A stretch of DNA of 64,000 nucleotides from Spirogloea muscicola. Its lineage: Eukaryota > Streptophyta > Zygnematophyceae > Spirogloeales > Spirogloeaceae. Positions 1-8,831 of the stretch are shown piece after piece. The notes under the pieces are model-generated. The model was not told where the DNA came from, made no database searches, and saw only the letters and a list, made by a program, of their open reading frames with translations. The number at the start of each line of letters is the position of its first letter. Position 1 is the first letter of the stretch. A program made the translations under genes and the position numbers. The DNA lies in contig WELB01000108.1 in assembly GCA_009602725.1 (NCBI GenBank), forward strand, positions 16,539 to 80,538, read 5' to 3'.

Positions 1-235
1 TTTGCAGCGAGCTCAGGCTAATGCCTTGCATCAGAAAGCTGGGCGAGCTCTAGTTGGTGACAGAAGGGCTTCGTACCTGACATCTAGTATTCATGCATCG
101 GTTAGCGACCTTTATGTTTTGACCCGTGGATTTTGAGCGGGTCAACCTGCTGTAGGTTATGTAGATATTTAGATGTGCTTGCTTGCCTTTGTATTTGGCC
201 ATTGGCCTATGTTTGTTTCAAATACACGAAATTTT
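1..235 (+). mobile_element. LINE-B retroelement, 3' fragment
   Basis: The first 136 bases encode the C-terminal end of a retroelement ORF (readable pieces ALHQKAGRAL and SDLYVLTRGF, stop at 134-136). A 3' untranslated tail follows that contains GCTTGCCTTTGTATTTGGCCA. Other copies of this family lie at 3552-3715, 16936-17650, 32022-32218, 34978-35560, 47265-47408 and 55826-56260. The copy is cut by the window edge, so its true start is unknown. It is nearly identical to the copy at 32022. Confidence 0.75.
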
Positions 236-482
236 CCTCCTCCCTCCCCCCGTCCTGCTTCCTGAGTGTAACGAATCTCGCCCTACACACGCAGTCAGAT
301 TGAGTCGTCCTTATTGCTTCCTCAACCTCCTCTAGCAGCTCCACAAGCGGTACCGGTCGAGTCGACATGGCGCCCGTCAGCACGGCTCCCCCCGCTCTGT
401 GGCACCTCCGGCCCTCCTAGTATAGGGCGTCTTTTCATGTAGCCACATTCTTTGCTCTGCATTCTTTGCACTTTCTGCATTT
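236..482. other. Unassigned spacer
   Basis: C-rich stretch followed by unassigned sequence. I see no coding potential or known repeat here. Confidence 0.4.
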
Positions 483-555
483 TCTGCCTGAACAATGTAA
501 TGGCTTGAATTGGCCTCGCTTTAATTTCATGCGCACCGCGCGCCTTCTCTCTCCC
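483..555 (+). repeat. Repeat C, copy 1
   Basis: A ~50-70-bp interspersed repeat. Its core reads roughly GGCCTCCCTTTCAATTTCAT followed by GCGCACCGCGCGCCTTCTCT, preceded in longer copies by CTGCCTGAACAATGTA. The GCGC-rich core can fold back on itself. Nine copies in both orientations lie in this window. It is probably the 3' end of another retroelement family, but no coding part is attached to it here. Confidence 0.7.
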
Positions 556-1150
556 CTTATTGAGTTCGGCTGTAGGGAGTTGAGGGACCGACCACTACAC
601 AGGCAAAGCACTAGCGCATAGGCGCAGCGGAAGACAGGCCCTGTGGCGCCGCCGTCCCGCGGCGACTGCGCCTCCTGGGCGCAGGCCGGCGCAGCAATAG
701 CCCCGCAGCAGAGTGCGGCGGCGGTTGTGTCGGCGAGCAGCGGCAAGGCTGCTCCTGGGCTTCACCGGTTCGAACTCACCCCGAGCCTCAGCCCCAAGGC
801 TCGTCGTGCTTCCCCGTGCCACCCCCTCTCGGTGTGAGCAGAGGAATATCGTGTATCGTGTGAGCCGGTCGCCCCATGGCCTTGCGGCGGGCCAAAGATC
901 CTGTCTTGAACGGGTGGGTCCCAGCGAGGTGGTATTTCTGGACGGGCGGGGCCCGCACCTGGGCGGGCCCTTGCCCGGCCAGCCAGCCCGTCACCTGGCG
1001 GGCCACTTGTCCCAAACGGTCATGTAATGCCAACAGACTCGTGTGGCTTAACCAAACGGGTGGATTCTCACACTTGAGCCCCTCCATTCGAGGGCTGCAC
1101 TTCGTGTAGCCGCGTCTTCGCACATCCTTCGCCTCTTGCAGGAATGGTTT
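556..1150. other. GC-rich unassigned stretch
   Basis: Overlapping open frames occur on both strands, but none has recognisable motifs or splice structure. I make no gene call. Confidence 0.35.
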
Positions 1151-1200
1151 CTTGGCTCGGCCTCCCTTTGAATGCAATGCCCACTGCGCGCCTTCTCCCT
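1151..1200 (+). repeat. Repeat C, copy 2
   Basis: Diverged copy of the repeat C core (GGCCTCCCTTTGAATGCAAT, then CACTGCGCGCCTTCTCCCT). Confidence 0.6.
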
Positions 1201-1319
1201 TGCGCCCATGGTAAGGGCAGTCCTGGAAAGTTTCTTAAATCCAAAACGCTGAACTCTCACTTTCTGAATGCGCTTTCCAATCCCTCGTTCATCCACTAGG
1301 CTGCCCTTTTCGGTGGCTC

Positions 1320-1690
1320 GAGCTCCTGCACCGGCTTGCAGTGCGGTGTCCCGACGTCACCAAGCAAGGCAGGCCGAATTAAATGCGGCTGGCTCTCTCG
1401 CCCTGCTTATTGCACGCACCTGTCAGTATCGCTGCAGCAGTCAATGGCACACATTGCATCTGCGTGCCGGTAGCGCTTTGGCTGCAGCCTCTGGCTGCAG
1501 ACAGAGCACCCGCTACTCGGAGCCTAGTTCCTCTGACTTGCGGCTGCTCACTAGGGGATATTGAGCACCCAGTGGCCACTTGAGTCACTGTGTGCTTCAA
1601 GCTCTTTCCTGGCCCCTTCGAATTTGTTCATTCGGTTTTTTAGCTGGCCAACCACAGCCAACGCCATCTACTGGAAAAGCCTCACCTTGC
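1320..1690 (+). mobile_element. LINE-A 3' fragment with tail
   Basis: The frame ending at 1561-1563 reads QSMAHTLHLRAG, then ALAAASG, then SDLRLLTRGY and a stop. This is the C-terminal signature shared by all LINE-A copies here. A 3' untranslated region follows, with the subfamily signature GGCCCCTTCGAA..TTTGTTCATTC and a degenerate terminal hairpin (AGCTGGCCAACCACAGCC). The coding part is broken upstream and the copy is 5'-truncated. Confidence 0.8.
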
Positions 1691-1699
1691 ACAGCCTTG

Positions 1700-2100
1700 T
1701 CCATTCCTTTTGGGCTGGCTGCTCACAGGCCTCGCCCCCTTTGGAAGAGCTACTTCTTTGAACTCCGTCGGCCCCTTCTGGCTGAGCTTCTTTTGAGGTT
1801 GGGCTGACCTTTCTCAGTCATCGCACCCATTTGGGAAGTTTGTCAATCGTTCTGACCTTCCACAGCCATTATCCATTCCCTGCATGCCGGCCGTGCTCTC
1901 ACTGCAGCCTCTGGCTTTCGTCAGGGGCATTGCTTTCCGGCTGCTGGAAGAGCCTTCCTCTTCTAATGGACGTTGTGACCTTGTCGTGGTTTGTTGGGCT
2001 GACCCTTCACAGCCTACAAAGAAGGAATGGACTTCATTCGGAGTAGTTGTCTTTTGCCTAGGAAGCGACATCAGATTGTAAAGGGCTCCTCCAAAAAGGG
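1700..2100 (+). mobile_element. Cluster of LINE-A 3' stubs
   Basis: Several degraded LINE-A tails lie head to tail. Hairpin modules (GGGCTGGC/CAGGCC and GGGCTGACC/CAGCC types) occur near 1720, 1803 and 2000. A scrap of the ORF end (CTCACTGCAGCCTCTGGCTTTCG on +) lies at about 1895-1920. No intact ORF is present. Confidence 0.6.
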
Positions 2101-2239
2101 CTGTCTGTGGCTCTGATGGCAGTTTGTACGCACTTTTGCTGTGCTTTTAAGCTGGCCGAAAGATGCCAAGCTCAGAACATCATACAGTGCACGGCCTTTC
2201 ATGTATTAGTCTCTTCCCTTTCTTTACTCATTGACACTG

Positions 2240-2420
2240 ACGCCGCTGGCTCGCTAGCTCAGGGCTTTCACATGTGCCTGTCCATTCCAATCCAGCGCCA
2301 TGACCCACGCCCTCCATCGGCGTGCTGGCCGTGCTCTAGCTGCTGGCTTCTCACAGCCACTGCTGTCAATGTGGAAGCGCTTTTTCCCAGCCCCTACCTT
2401 CTGTGGGCGAGCAAGTTTTT
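2240..2420 (+). mobile_element. LINE-A internal/3' scrap
   Basis: The + strand reads MTHALHRRAGRALAAG, the conserved LINE-A C-terminal motif. It is followed directly by a tail-like hairpin (TCTCACAGCCACTGCTG) and the GGAAGCGCTTT end signature. Strongly 5'- and internally truncated. Confidence 0.65.
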
Positions 2421-2514
2421 TTCTATTGAGCACCCGCCGGGTCCCTTGCTCAAGAAGAAAGTGCCCGCCCATAGAGAAGAGGAGCTGGCCAAGCCGGCCC
2501 AAAAATGACAAAGC

Positions 2515-2690
2515 TCAAGTGTTCCGGATGCCCTTGGCCATTTCCTTGCAGAGGTCCCTTGCCTTCGCTGTCCACTTGCGTGCAGGCCGCGCCTTGGCTG
2601 CTGCCTCCGGTTTCCGTCAGGGTGACGTCTATCCGCCTGCTGCCTGCTAGTTCTCTGACTTGCACTTACTGACTCGAGCTTAGTGAGCGG
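2515..2690 (+). mobile_element. LINE-A C-terminal ORF fragment
   Basis: The + frame reads RMPLAISLQRSLAFAVHLRAG then RALAAASGFRQGDV and a broken LTR end at about 2680. It resembles the copy at 33774-34127 (GYHQGDVFPP), so it belongs to that subfamily. Confidence 0.75.
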
Positions 2691-2749
2691 CCCCTTGCTG
2701 CCGTCTTAGCACTTAGTATCTTGCGTTTCGCGCCATCCGGCCCCTCCAG

Positions 2750-3295
2750 ACCTTGTCCATTCTTTTGGGCTGGCCTCTCACAGCCACCAGTTTGGAAGCG
2801 CTGTGCTTTCTATTGAGTACGTGGACCCCCTTGCTGGTGATAAGTTTGCGGCACTGGCGATTGATGTGCACGGGGCTTTCGGCGGTCGCTGGCTGGATCT
2901 CCTCCAGCGGCTTGCCCGTCAGGCCATTGACCGGCAGCCGGGCCAGCCTGGGGCGCTGCCCGGCTGCAACGCGGCCGGCTTGCTCGCACAAGTAATCTGC
3001 ATGCGGCTGGCGGTCTCGTTCCAGCGATTCCTGGCTCACGCCGTCCACACGCGAGCAGGCCGTGCTATGACTGCTGCATCTGGATCACGGCGAAGTCCCT
3101 CTATCCCTGCAGCGAGTTATTCAGACCAGATGTTGCTCACTCGCGGGTACTGAGCTTCCATCTGCACCGTCTCATATTTAGTTGTGTAGTTCTTCTTTTC
3201 GGCACCTTTTTGGCTTTGGATATTGTCAATTGTTTTTGGGCTGGCTTTTCCAGCCCCTATCCTCATGGGCGAGCCCTTTTTCTTCTTTGCCAGAG
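2750..3295 (+). mobile_element. LINE-A fragment with C-terminal domain and full tail
   Basis: A tail stub (GGGCTGGCCTCTCACAGCC at about 2770) is followed by an open frame to a stop at 3151-3153. The frame reads FAALAIDVHGAFGGRWLDLL, then RMRLAVSFQ-type sequence, and ends with DQMLLTRGY. The 'DVHGAFGGRWLDLL' part matches the longest copy (42102-43300) just after its nuclease-like segment. The 3' UTR ends in a 7-bp-stem hairpin (GGGCTGGCTTTTCCAGCCC) and CCTCATGGGCGAGCCC, the type-2 tail. 5'-truncated. Confidence 0.8.
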
Positions 3296-3520
3296 CCTCT
3301 TCTCTATGGGCGTGCACTTCTTCTTTTTTCACCCCCTAGCCCCTTCGAACTTTGTTCATTCTGTTTCTGGGCTGGCCAATCCAGCCATCAAAGAAGTGCT
3401 CGGCCATCACAGAATGTGATCGCCCATTGAGGATAGGGGCTGGATAAAGCCAGCCCCAAAAGCGTGGGCTGGCTTTTCCTATCGGCGAGCAATTTCTTTC
3501 ACTCTATTGGAAGAGTCTTC
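3296..3520. mobile_element. LINE-A 3' stubs, both orientations
   Basis: At least three hairpin tails are packed together. Two are in + orientation near 3365 and 3465. One is in - orientation at 3421-3465 (CGCCCATTGAGGATAGGGGC then TGGATAAAGCCAGCCCC). The arrangement suggests stubs inserted into stubs. Confidence 0.65.
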
Positions 3521-3551
3521 TCTTTGGAAGTAAGACGCTTCCAGGAATGCT

Positions 3552-3715
3552 TGTGTATGAAGAGATGGGAAGGCCATGTGTGGCCAAGTACAAAGGCAAG
3601 CACATTGACCAATGTACGTCACCTGCTGCTAAGCTGACCCGCTCAGTAACCACGAGTCAGCACATCGAGGTCGCTAACTGATGCTCGAATACCGGACGGC
3701 AATCGACAAGCTCTC
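3552..3715 (-). mobile_element. LINE-B 3' fragment
   Basis: The reverse strand ends SDLDVLTRGY and carries the LINE-B tail (GCTTGCCTTTGTACTTGGCC on -). It closely matches 16936-17110. Only the last few codons of the ORF remain. Confidence 0.75.
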
Positions 3716-3845
3716 GAACTACCAGGAGAGGGCGGTGGCTGGGAAGTAAGTGCTCGCCCGTAGAGAAGAGGGGCTGGGAGAGGCCAGAAGAAAGAATTAA
3801 CAAAGTTCGAAGGGGCCAGGGAACACGCTAAAACACACACGGGAT
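3716..3845 (-). mobile_element. LINE-A 3' stub
   Basis: Reverse-strand LINE-A tail with the CCAGCCACCGCCCTCTCCTGG (type-3) signature and GGCCCCTTCGAACTTTG upstream of it. The ORF is absent. Confidence 0.6.
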
Positions 3846-3917
3846 CAAGTAGCTACGTAACACTCACTAAACCCTACTGAGCAGCCTCTTTGGCCTCTCA
3901 CACTTCTTTCTTTCTCT

Positions 3918-3968
3918 TAGAATTGGCCTCCCTTTCAATTTCATGCGCACCGCGCGCCTTCTCTCTCA
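3918..3968 (+). repeat. Repeat C, copy 3
   Basis: Near-consensus copy of the repeat C core (GAATTGGCCTCCCTTTCAAT, then GCGCACCGCGCGCCTTCTCT). Confidence 0.7.
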
Positions 3969-4029
3969 CAGCCTCCCTATCCTCCCCCCGTCCTGACATA
4001 GCTTCTTCAGCTTCTTCGCTACACGTTTG

Positions 4030-4325
4030 TAGGCCCCTCCGAACCTTTGTCAATTCTTTTTGGGCTGGCTTTTCGCAGGCCTTGCCCCCATTGCGAGTGC
4101 CACTTCTTCTCCAGGCCCCGTCGTAAGGAGGTTCGTGTATTTGGAACGTAGCTGCTAAGCGTTTTTGGCCCCTTTGTCAGTTCATTTCGGGCTGGCTATT
4201 CACAGCCCTTGCCCCCATTTGGAGTGCCACTTCTCTCTTTCGCACAGCCCTTGACGTGACTTGGACGAGCTGTTCCTCCTTTCTCCTTCGAGTTTTGTTT
4301 ATTCACTAATTGGGCTGGCCACTTA
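4030..4325 (+). mobile_element. LINE-A type-1 3' stubs
   Basis: Two + tails (about 4030-4105 and 4165-4235) carry the type-1 ending CTTGCCCCCATT..GAGTGCCACTTCT after a GGGCTGGC hairpin. A third hairpin (TTGGGCTGGCCACTTA) at 4311-4325 is interrupted by the DNA transposon that starts at 4326. Its other half (CAGCCATCGCCCTCCTACTGG) resumes at 6079. Confidence 0.75.
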
Positions 4326-6075
4326 CAGTCATACCTCGTTATAGGCACGTCGGCCGGTTTGGCGAAAATGTGTGACTATATCGAGGTGTTCTTGTGTCGT
4401 TGTAGAGGCACTTTTGCCCCCAAATGTGCCATTACCGTGATAATCAGCAATATGCAAGATTATATTGAAAAATGGCGAATGAGCAAAGCTCAGGTGGCAA
4501 CGTGGTTGCAAGCATCATTCTCTTGGCACCACAATCGCCCACATGGGCATCCACTTCGACCACAAAGAGACACCCGAACGCAGGCAATGGTGGCAACCAC
4601 TCTCAAGGTGGCCATGGGGGCGAAGGAGGGGAAGCCGCTCGAGAAACACGGCAATCGAGATGGCAATTCACTTGTGAGCAAGTACAAAAGACACATTGTG
4701 ATGGAGCCAAGCACCCCAAATGAGCGGCTACCATCGCTCATCGCGCCCTCAATGCAACGATGCAAGATCGCAGGACACCGATAGGAGGTGGGACTGTAAG
4801 CTCGCACACAAGTGTAGGCAGGCTGACTAATAATATCAAGGGTGATGTAAGGACGCATTAGATGGGACCGCAAGTCGATGGGGTTGGCTAAGACAAGCAA
4901 AGTGCGATGTGGGCTACAATGTGGACCAGCCTCGGCAAGGCCACATATGGTCCGAGCATGCATAGGTGCCTTGCTTGCACATAAGAGGGCAAGCAAGCGC
5001 ACCTGAAAGTAGGAGGAGGAAGCGAGGAAGTGCACATTTCAGCTCTCCCTAGCCTCAAGACGTGCTCGATGTTGGTGAGCCTTGCAAGCTCAATGAAAAA
5101 TGAAGACCAGCGAACTCTGATGCGCTCCTACTCGTCGTCGATGTTGTTGGAGGCCACGTAGTCCTCGATTGTTGTTTGTATTTTCTTCCTCAGAGCGTTG
5201 CTTGTCACAGAGTTCCTCCATCGTTCGCACGTGAGCAGAGCTTGTGGACCGAAAAAATTGCAGTTCTTGTGCGAGGTAGTGAGAGACACACCTCAGAGGG
5301 TCACTGGCTTCCTCATGAGTCATCCTCGGTGGTGGGAGGTCGCCGGGGATTTCCACTTCGACGATTGTCACTGGGGGCACTTCAGCTATGATGTCCTCAT
5401 CCGTCATTGGAGACTCCACCTATTAAGACCGTCAATAGAAGATGTAAGTACCGTCCACAATGCACTTAGATGAACAATGCCACACACAAGATAAGACGTA
5501 GTACGATAGATATACCCACTTGATTTTCTCCTGGCAAATTGATGTACTCTGTCTGAAGCCGTGAGGGCGTCCGGGCCAAGCTCGAGGCCATCAATAGCTT
5601 GTTGTAAGACACCCATATCGAACACGTCATCTTGTGATCCACCTGGAAGCGGCGCTGGAAGCGGCGCCTGGAAGCGGCGCTAGCGGCGAGCAGTGGTCTC
5701 AATGAGGGCCTCGTGACGCCGTGGCTTGGAGAAGGGTGGGGGCCGTCTGGGAGACATGGAGACTGATGGGGGCCGTCGGGGAGACGGTAATGAGCCGCTC
5801 TGCGCTGGCTTTTCGAGGCAGTAAAGCCCCAAACCCTCGCGCCCGGTTCATTACCCCCCGGCCTGTAGAGAATATAAGATATGTTGATTTGTTTTCATAT
5901 AGGCACTTCTAGTGGGGGAATTTGCCCCGAAAAACTGTGCCTGTACATAACGGCACGTTCCCTTATCGAGTCACTTTTGCCTGGGGAAACAAGTGCTTCC
6001 CGCAAAAAGGTGCCACTATCGAGGGATTGCCCTAATGTGCCCTTATCCGTGGGTGCCTATAACGAGGTATGACTG
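4326..6075 (-). mobile_element. pogo/Tigger-like DNA transposon with 23-bp inverted repeats
   Basis: The ends are exact inverted repeats of 23 bp: 4326-4348 and 6053-6075, sharing CATACCTCGTTATAGGCAC and outer CAGT/ACTG. A TA dinucleotide flanks the left end (4324-4325) and another lies one base beyond the right end (6077-6078), as expected for Tc1/mariner-pogo elements. Subterminal motifs like TCGA-TA..GGCAC recur near both ends. The interior carries the C-terminal part of a pogo-type (CENP-B/DDE) transposase on the - strand, but the DDE core is missing. This is therefore an internally deleted, non-autonomous copy. It sits inside a LINE-A tail hairpin, so it is younger than that LINE insertion. 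Confidence 0.85.
5090..5641 (-). pseudogene. pogo-type transposase, C-terminal remnant
   Basis: A reverse-strand exon, 5420 down to 5090, reads MTDEDIIAEV, then MTHEEASDPLRCVSHYLAQE, then a basic tail. This is the acidic C-terminal region typical of Tigger/pogo transposases. A preceding exon (about 5641-5520) carries VLQQAIDGLELGPDALTA and, in a second frame, EYINLPGENQ. A GT-AG intron (5519 to 5421) joins GENQ to VESPMTDED. At least one frame break separates the two upstream pieces. The HTH domains and catalytic DDE core are absent, so it cannot be active. Confidence 0.65.
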
Positions 6076-6190
6076 GTACAGCCATCGCCCTCCTACTGGA
6101 AGCGTCTTTCTTTCTACTTGGTTCATACTTTTATCTGGGCTGGCCTCTCCCAGCCACAGCCCTCGCCTGGAAGCGTCTCTCGTCTTTCCA
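6076..6190 (+). mobile_element. LINE-A type-3 tails
   Basis: The right half of the interrupted hairpin (CAGCCATCGCCCTCCTACTGG, GAAGCGTC) is followed by a second tail (TGGGCTGGCCTCTCCCAGCC at about 6130, then CCTGGAAGCGTC). Both are 3' ends without ORF. Confidence 0.65.
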
Positions 6191-6354
6191 CAGCAGCACA
6201 GGGAGCACAGGCAGCACCAGCAGGCCTCTGCTGGCACTCCGAGGCCCTGCGCTCCGCTCCTCCTTGCCCTCTCAGGCCCTCCATCACTCAACAGACGCTC
6301 CATACTCTTTGCCGCCGCCCCTCGGACCGTGGCCCAGGGCGCTGGCGCTGCTCT

Positions 6355-6425
6355 TGCCTAAACCCTAAACCCCGACAACGTAAATCCTAAACCCTAGATT
6401 GTAAACCCTAGACCCTCAACCTTAG
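6355..6425 (+). promoter_or_regulatory. Telomere-box (CCCTAAA) cluster upstream of yidD
   Basis: CTAAACCCTAAACCCC, CCTAAACCCTAG and GTAAACCCTAG lie 30-100 bases upstream of the yidD start. Interstitial CCCTAAA 'telo-boxes' are known promoter elements of plant housekeeping and plastid/ribosomal protein genes. A similar cluster precedes the neighbouring gene at 11478-11520. A regulatory role here is inferred from position. Confidence 0.55.
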
Positions 6426-6452
6426 ACGTTTGCGGCGAGGCCAGGATTTGCC

Positions 6453-8356
6453 ATGGCGGCTGCCGCGGCGCCTGCCACAGCGGCAGCTCAACTGTGCAGG
6501 CCGGCAGCCTGGCCGCAGCAGCAGCAGCAGCAGCTGCTTCTGGCCCAGTCGAGCGCCAGCGCTCTGCGCTGTCGGCAGCTCGTTGCTGCCCCAGCAACCT
6601 CAGCCAGCCTCGCCAGGTGCGACTCTGGAGCTGCGCCCAAGCGCCCTTCAAGGAGGCGTCGGATTCATGCGACGCCCGAGCCTCTGGCCTCCCAGGTAAT
6701 ATTAGCACAAAAGACCCAAGTTTTTTCTGCACATGACTAGCACTGGTTGCCAGTGATTGACGTGATGACAAGTCGGCAGAGAGTACTTGACCGGTCCAAA
6801 GTTCCAGCACTAGCCAGGACTTCAGTCTTTAGAGTCTGGGTTTGGTTGGGAGTTGACGCATGTACTTGTGACTCTGGAGTCTTGATTTGGCAAGAATTGA
6901 ATCAACTTATGGACTCAAATAACAATGGTCTGAAGTGGTCAAAAATGACGGGCCAACTTAGGGACATGCAGCTTTCAAGGGGCAACTGCATGACCCAAAG
7001 TTGACAGGAGCCAACGTTGTGGCATACTGCTTGCCGGGGCACACTGCATGACTGCCTGCCTGTCTCCACGCTTCAGTCACGTCCACTCTTCCTAAGTCTC
7101 GGGAGTGCCAGATTGGACAGTACTGCCTGCTTGCAGTAGAACAGAAGGCGCCAACAGCTTTACCAAAACTGATGTTACGCACTTGTGCTCCTCTGGACAT
7201 GGTGTGCGCAGGAGTTGAGCACAAGTGAGTGCCTCCGCAGCCAGGCCGCAACTTCATGCACAGTCACTTGCAGCTGCCACATCGGCGAAGGAGGAGACAC
7301 CGACAGTCTAGTAGAAAGGGAGCCTGGAGGGACGGAGCCAGGTGTGTCTCCCTACCAACATCTCCATCGCATTTGCAGCTCAGTCGAAGGTTGCTACATG
7401 AGGTTGCACTGAAGAGGTCAGCAGTTCAGCAGTTGAATCCAGCAGTTGCACTGAAGGGGTTAAGGCGGAAGGAAATATCACGAAAGCTGGGATCTTTGCC
7501 AGGAGATGACACGAGGCGAAAAGACGGACTTGCCGTCCATGTGGCGCTCGCTCTGTTGCGCTTCTACAAAAGTAAGAATGCTCGGCTCTTCAAGGCTTCT
7601 GATGGGACTCTACCTCCTCAGATATGCTTTGCAGCTTACTGCAGAAGGACAGAAGGGTACAAGCTGCGGCATCTGGGTAGAACAGAGTAGTAGCACAGAT
7701 GTGCGTGCTCTGGCCCACGTTGCATGTGATGAAGATGCAGATTCACAAATTACATAATTAGGCATCCATAGCAACAGGCATTGGTCATCTCCTGATCTCC
7801 TGAGCATAGGGCTACAGGATGACCAGCTTCAGATGCTGAAGAAGGTGCCAAGGCGAGCTCCATGCTGACTTTGTGCATCTGGACGTGCTTGCTGGTCTCA
7901 TCAGGCGAGATCTCGCCATTCATCCCGGGCAGCTGCCGCTACGTCCCGACGTGCAGCGTATATGCCATGGAGGCATTTGGCAAGTACGGCATAGCCAAGG
8001 GGGCGGTCCTCACCGCCTGCAGGCTGGCCCGCTGCAATCCCCTCGGTGAGGCGCCCCGAAAATTGATTAGGCTTCACCTCTGCTTTTAGCAAGTACATGA
8101 TCTTGGAGTTTTTAGACTAAGGGTCTACATTTTCCCTTGACTTTGCTGATACTGGTACATTCTCGGAGCTGCGCTGCAAACTACAGTTTCGCTGTTTGCT
8201 TTAACTGACGGCCTTGAGGTACTCAGCTACTCATATGCTTCTCCCGCGCTCTTTGCAGGAGACAGTAGCTCTGATCTGCTCCTGTTGCTTCTTGCAGGAG
8301 GCAGCGGCTTTGACCCGCCGCGGTGGTTTGGGGAGCCGATACCACCGTCGCTTTGA
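6453..8356 (+). CDS. yidD: Plastid-targeted YidD-family membrane insertion efficiency factor
   Basis: Bacterial YidD is a small membrane-associated protein that helps the YidC insertase; plants keep plastid versions. I place four exons: 6453-6695, ~7457-7571, 7905-8045 and 8298-8356. All junctions are GT-AG and in phase. Exon 1 (81 codons, start CCATGG) is Ala/Gln/Ser/Arg-rich and lacks acidic residues early, as expected of a transit peptide. Later exons give ALLRFYKSEISPFIPGSC, RYVPTCSVYAMEAFGKYGIA, KGAVLTACRLARCNPLG and GSGFDPPRWFGEP. These are the family motifs, with the conserved Cys and the RCNP..G.DPP signature. The stop is at 8354-8356. The 5' edge of exon 2 (7457) is the weakest junction; an extra exon in 6696-7456 cannot be excluded. 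The gene converges on the plastid gene at 8832-11467. Confidence 0.85.
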
Positions 8357-8831
8357 CCGGCGGCCTGCATTAGCAACTTGTGCCTAGACAACTGTGCATC
8401 AGGTCGCACACAGTCTGGCGTGTACATTGGGTTGTCGGCTGCACGTTGAGGACTCGAGGAACTTGAGCTGCGTGAATTAGAGAAAGCAATTAGCACAGCT
8501 TGTGGGGCCTAATTAGCCTCTTATGTGCTAGTGCTTGCTCACAACCTTTGGACAACCAAACTTCTGATACACTGGCTACTGCTCAAAGAGTTCTGCGTAA
8601 CCTGAGAGTCTAGATCTACAAAATTTGTCTCCTACCATACCCATACTCTGCAGTGTACCCTAGGCATGCAGCTGTGCAAGCCAAGAATAGGAGGAAGGGT
8701 TCTGAAGTACAAGCTCTTGAGCTGATAAGCGCGACGGCAGCAACATCCCAGGTAATTTTGCTTCTGCCAGTCGGTCGCAAGAATGGAATGCAGTCACAGT
8801 GGTCAATCTGAACCTGCTGAAGCGTAAAGCC
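8357..8831. other. Convergent intergenic region
   Basis: This region holds the 3' ends of two convergent genes. I see no ORF or repeat. Polyadenylation signals are not obvious. Confidence 0.4.
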
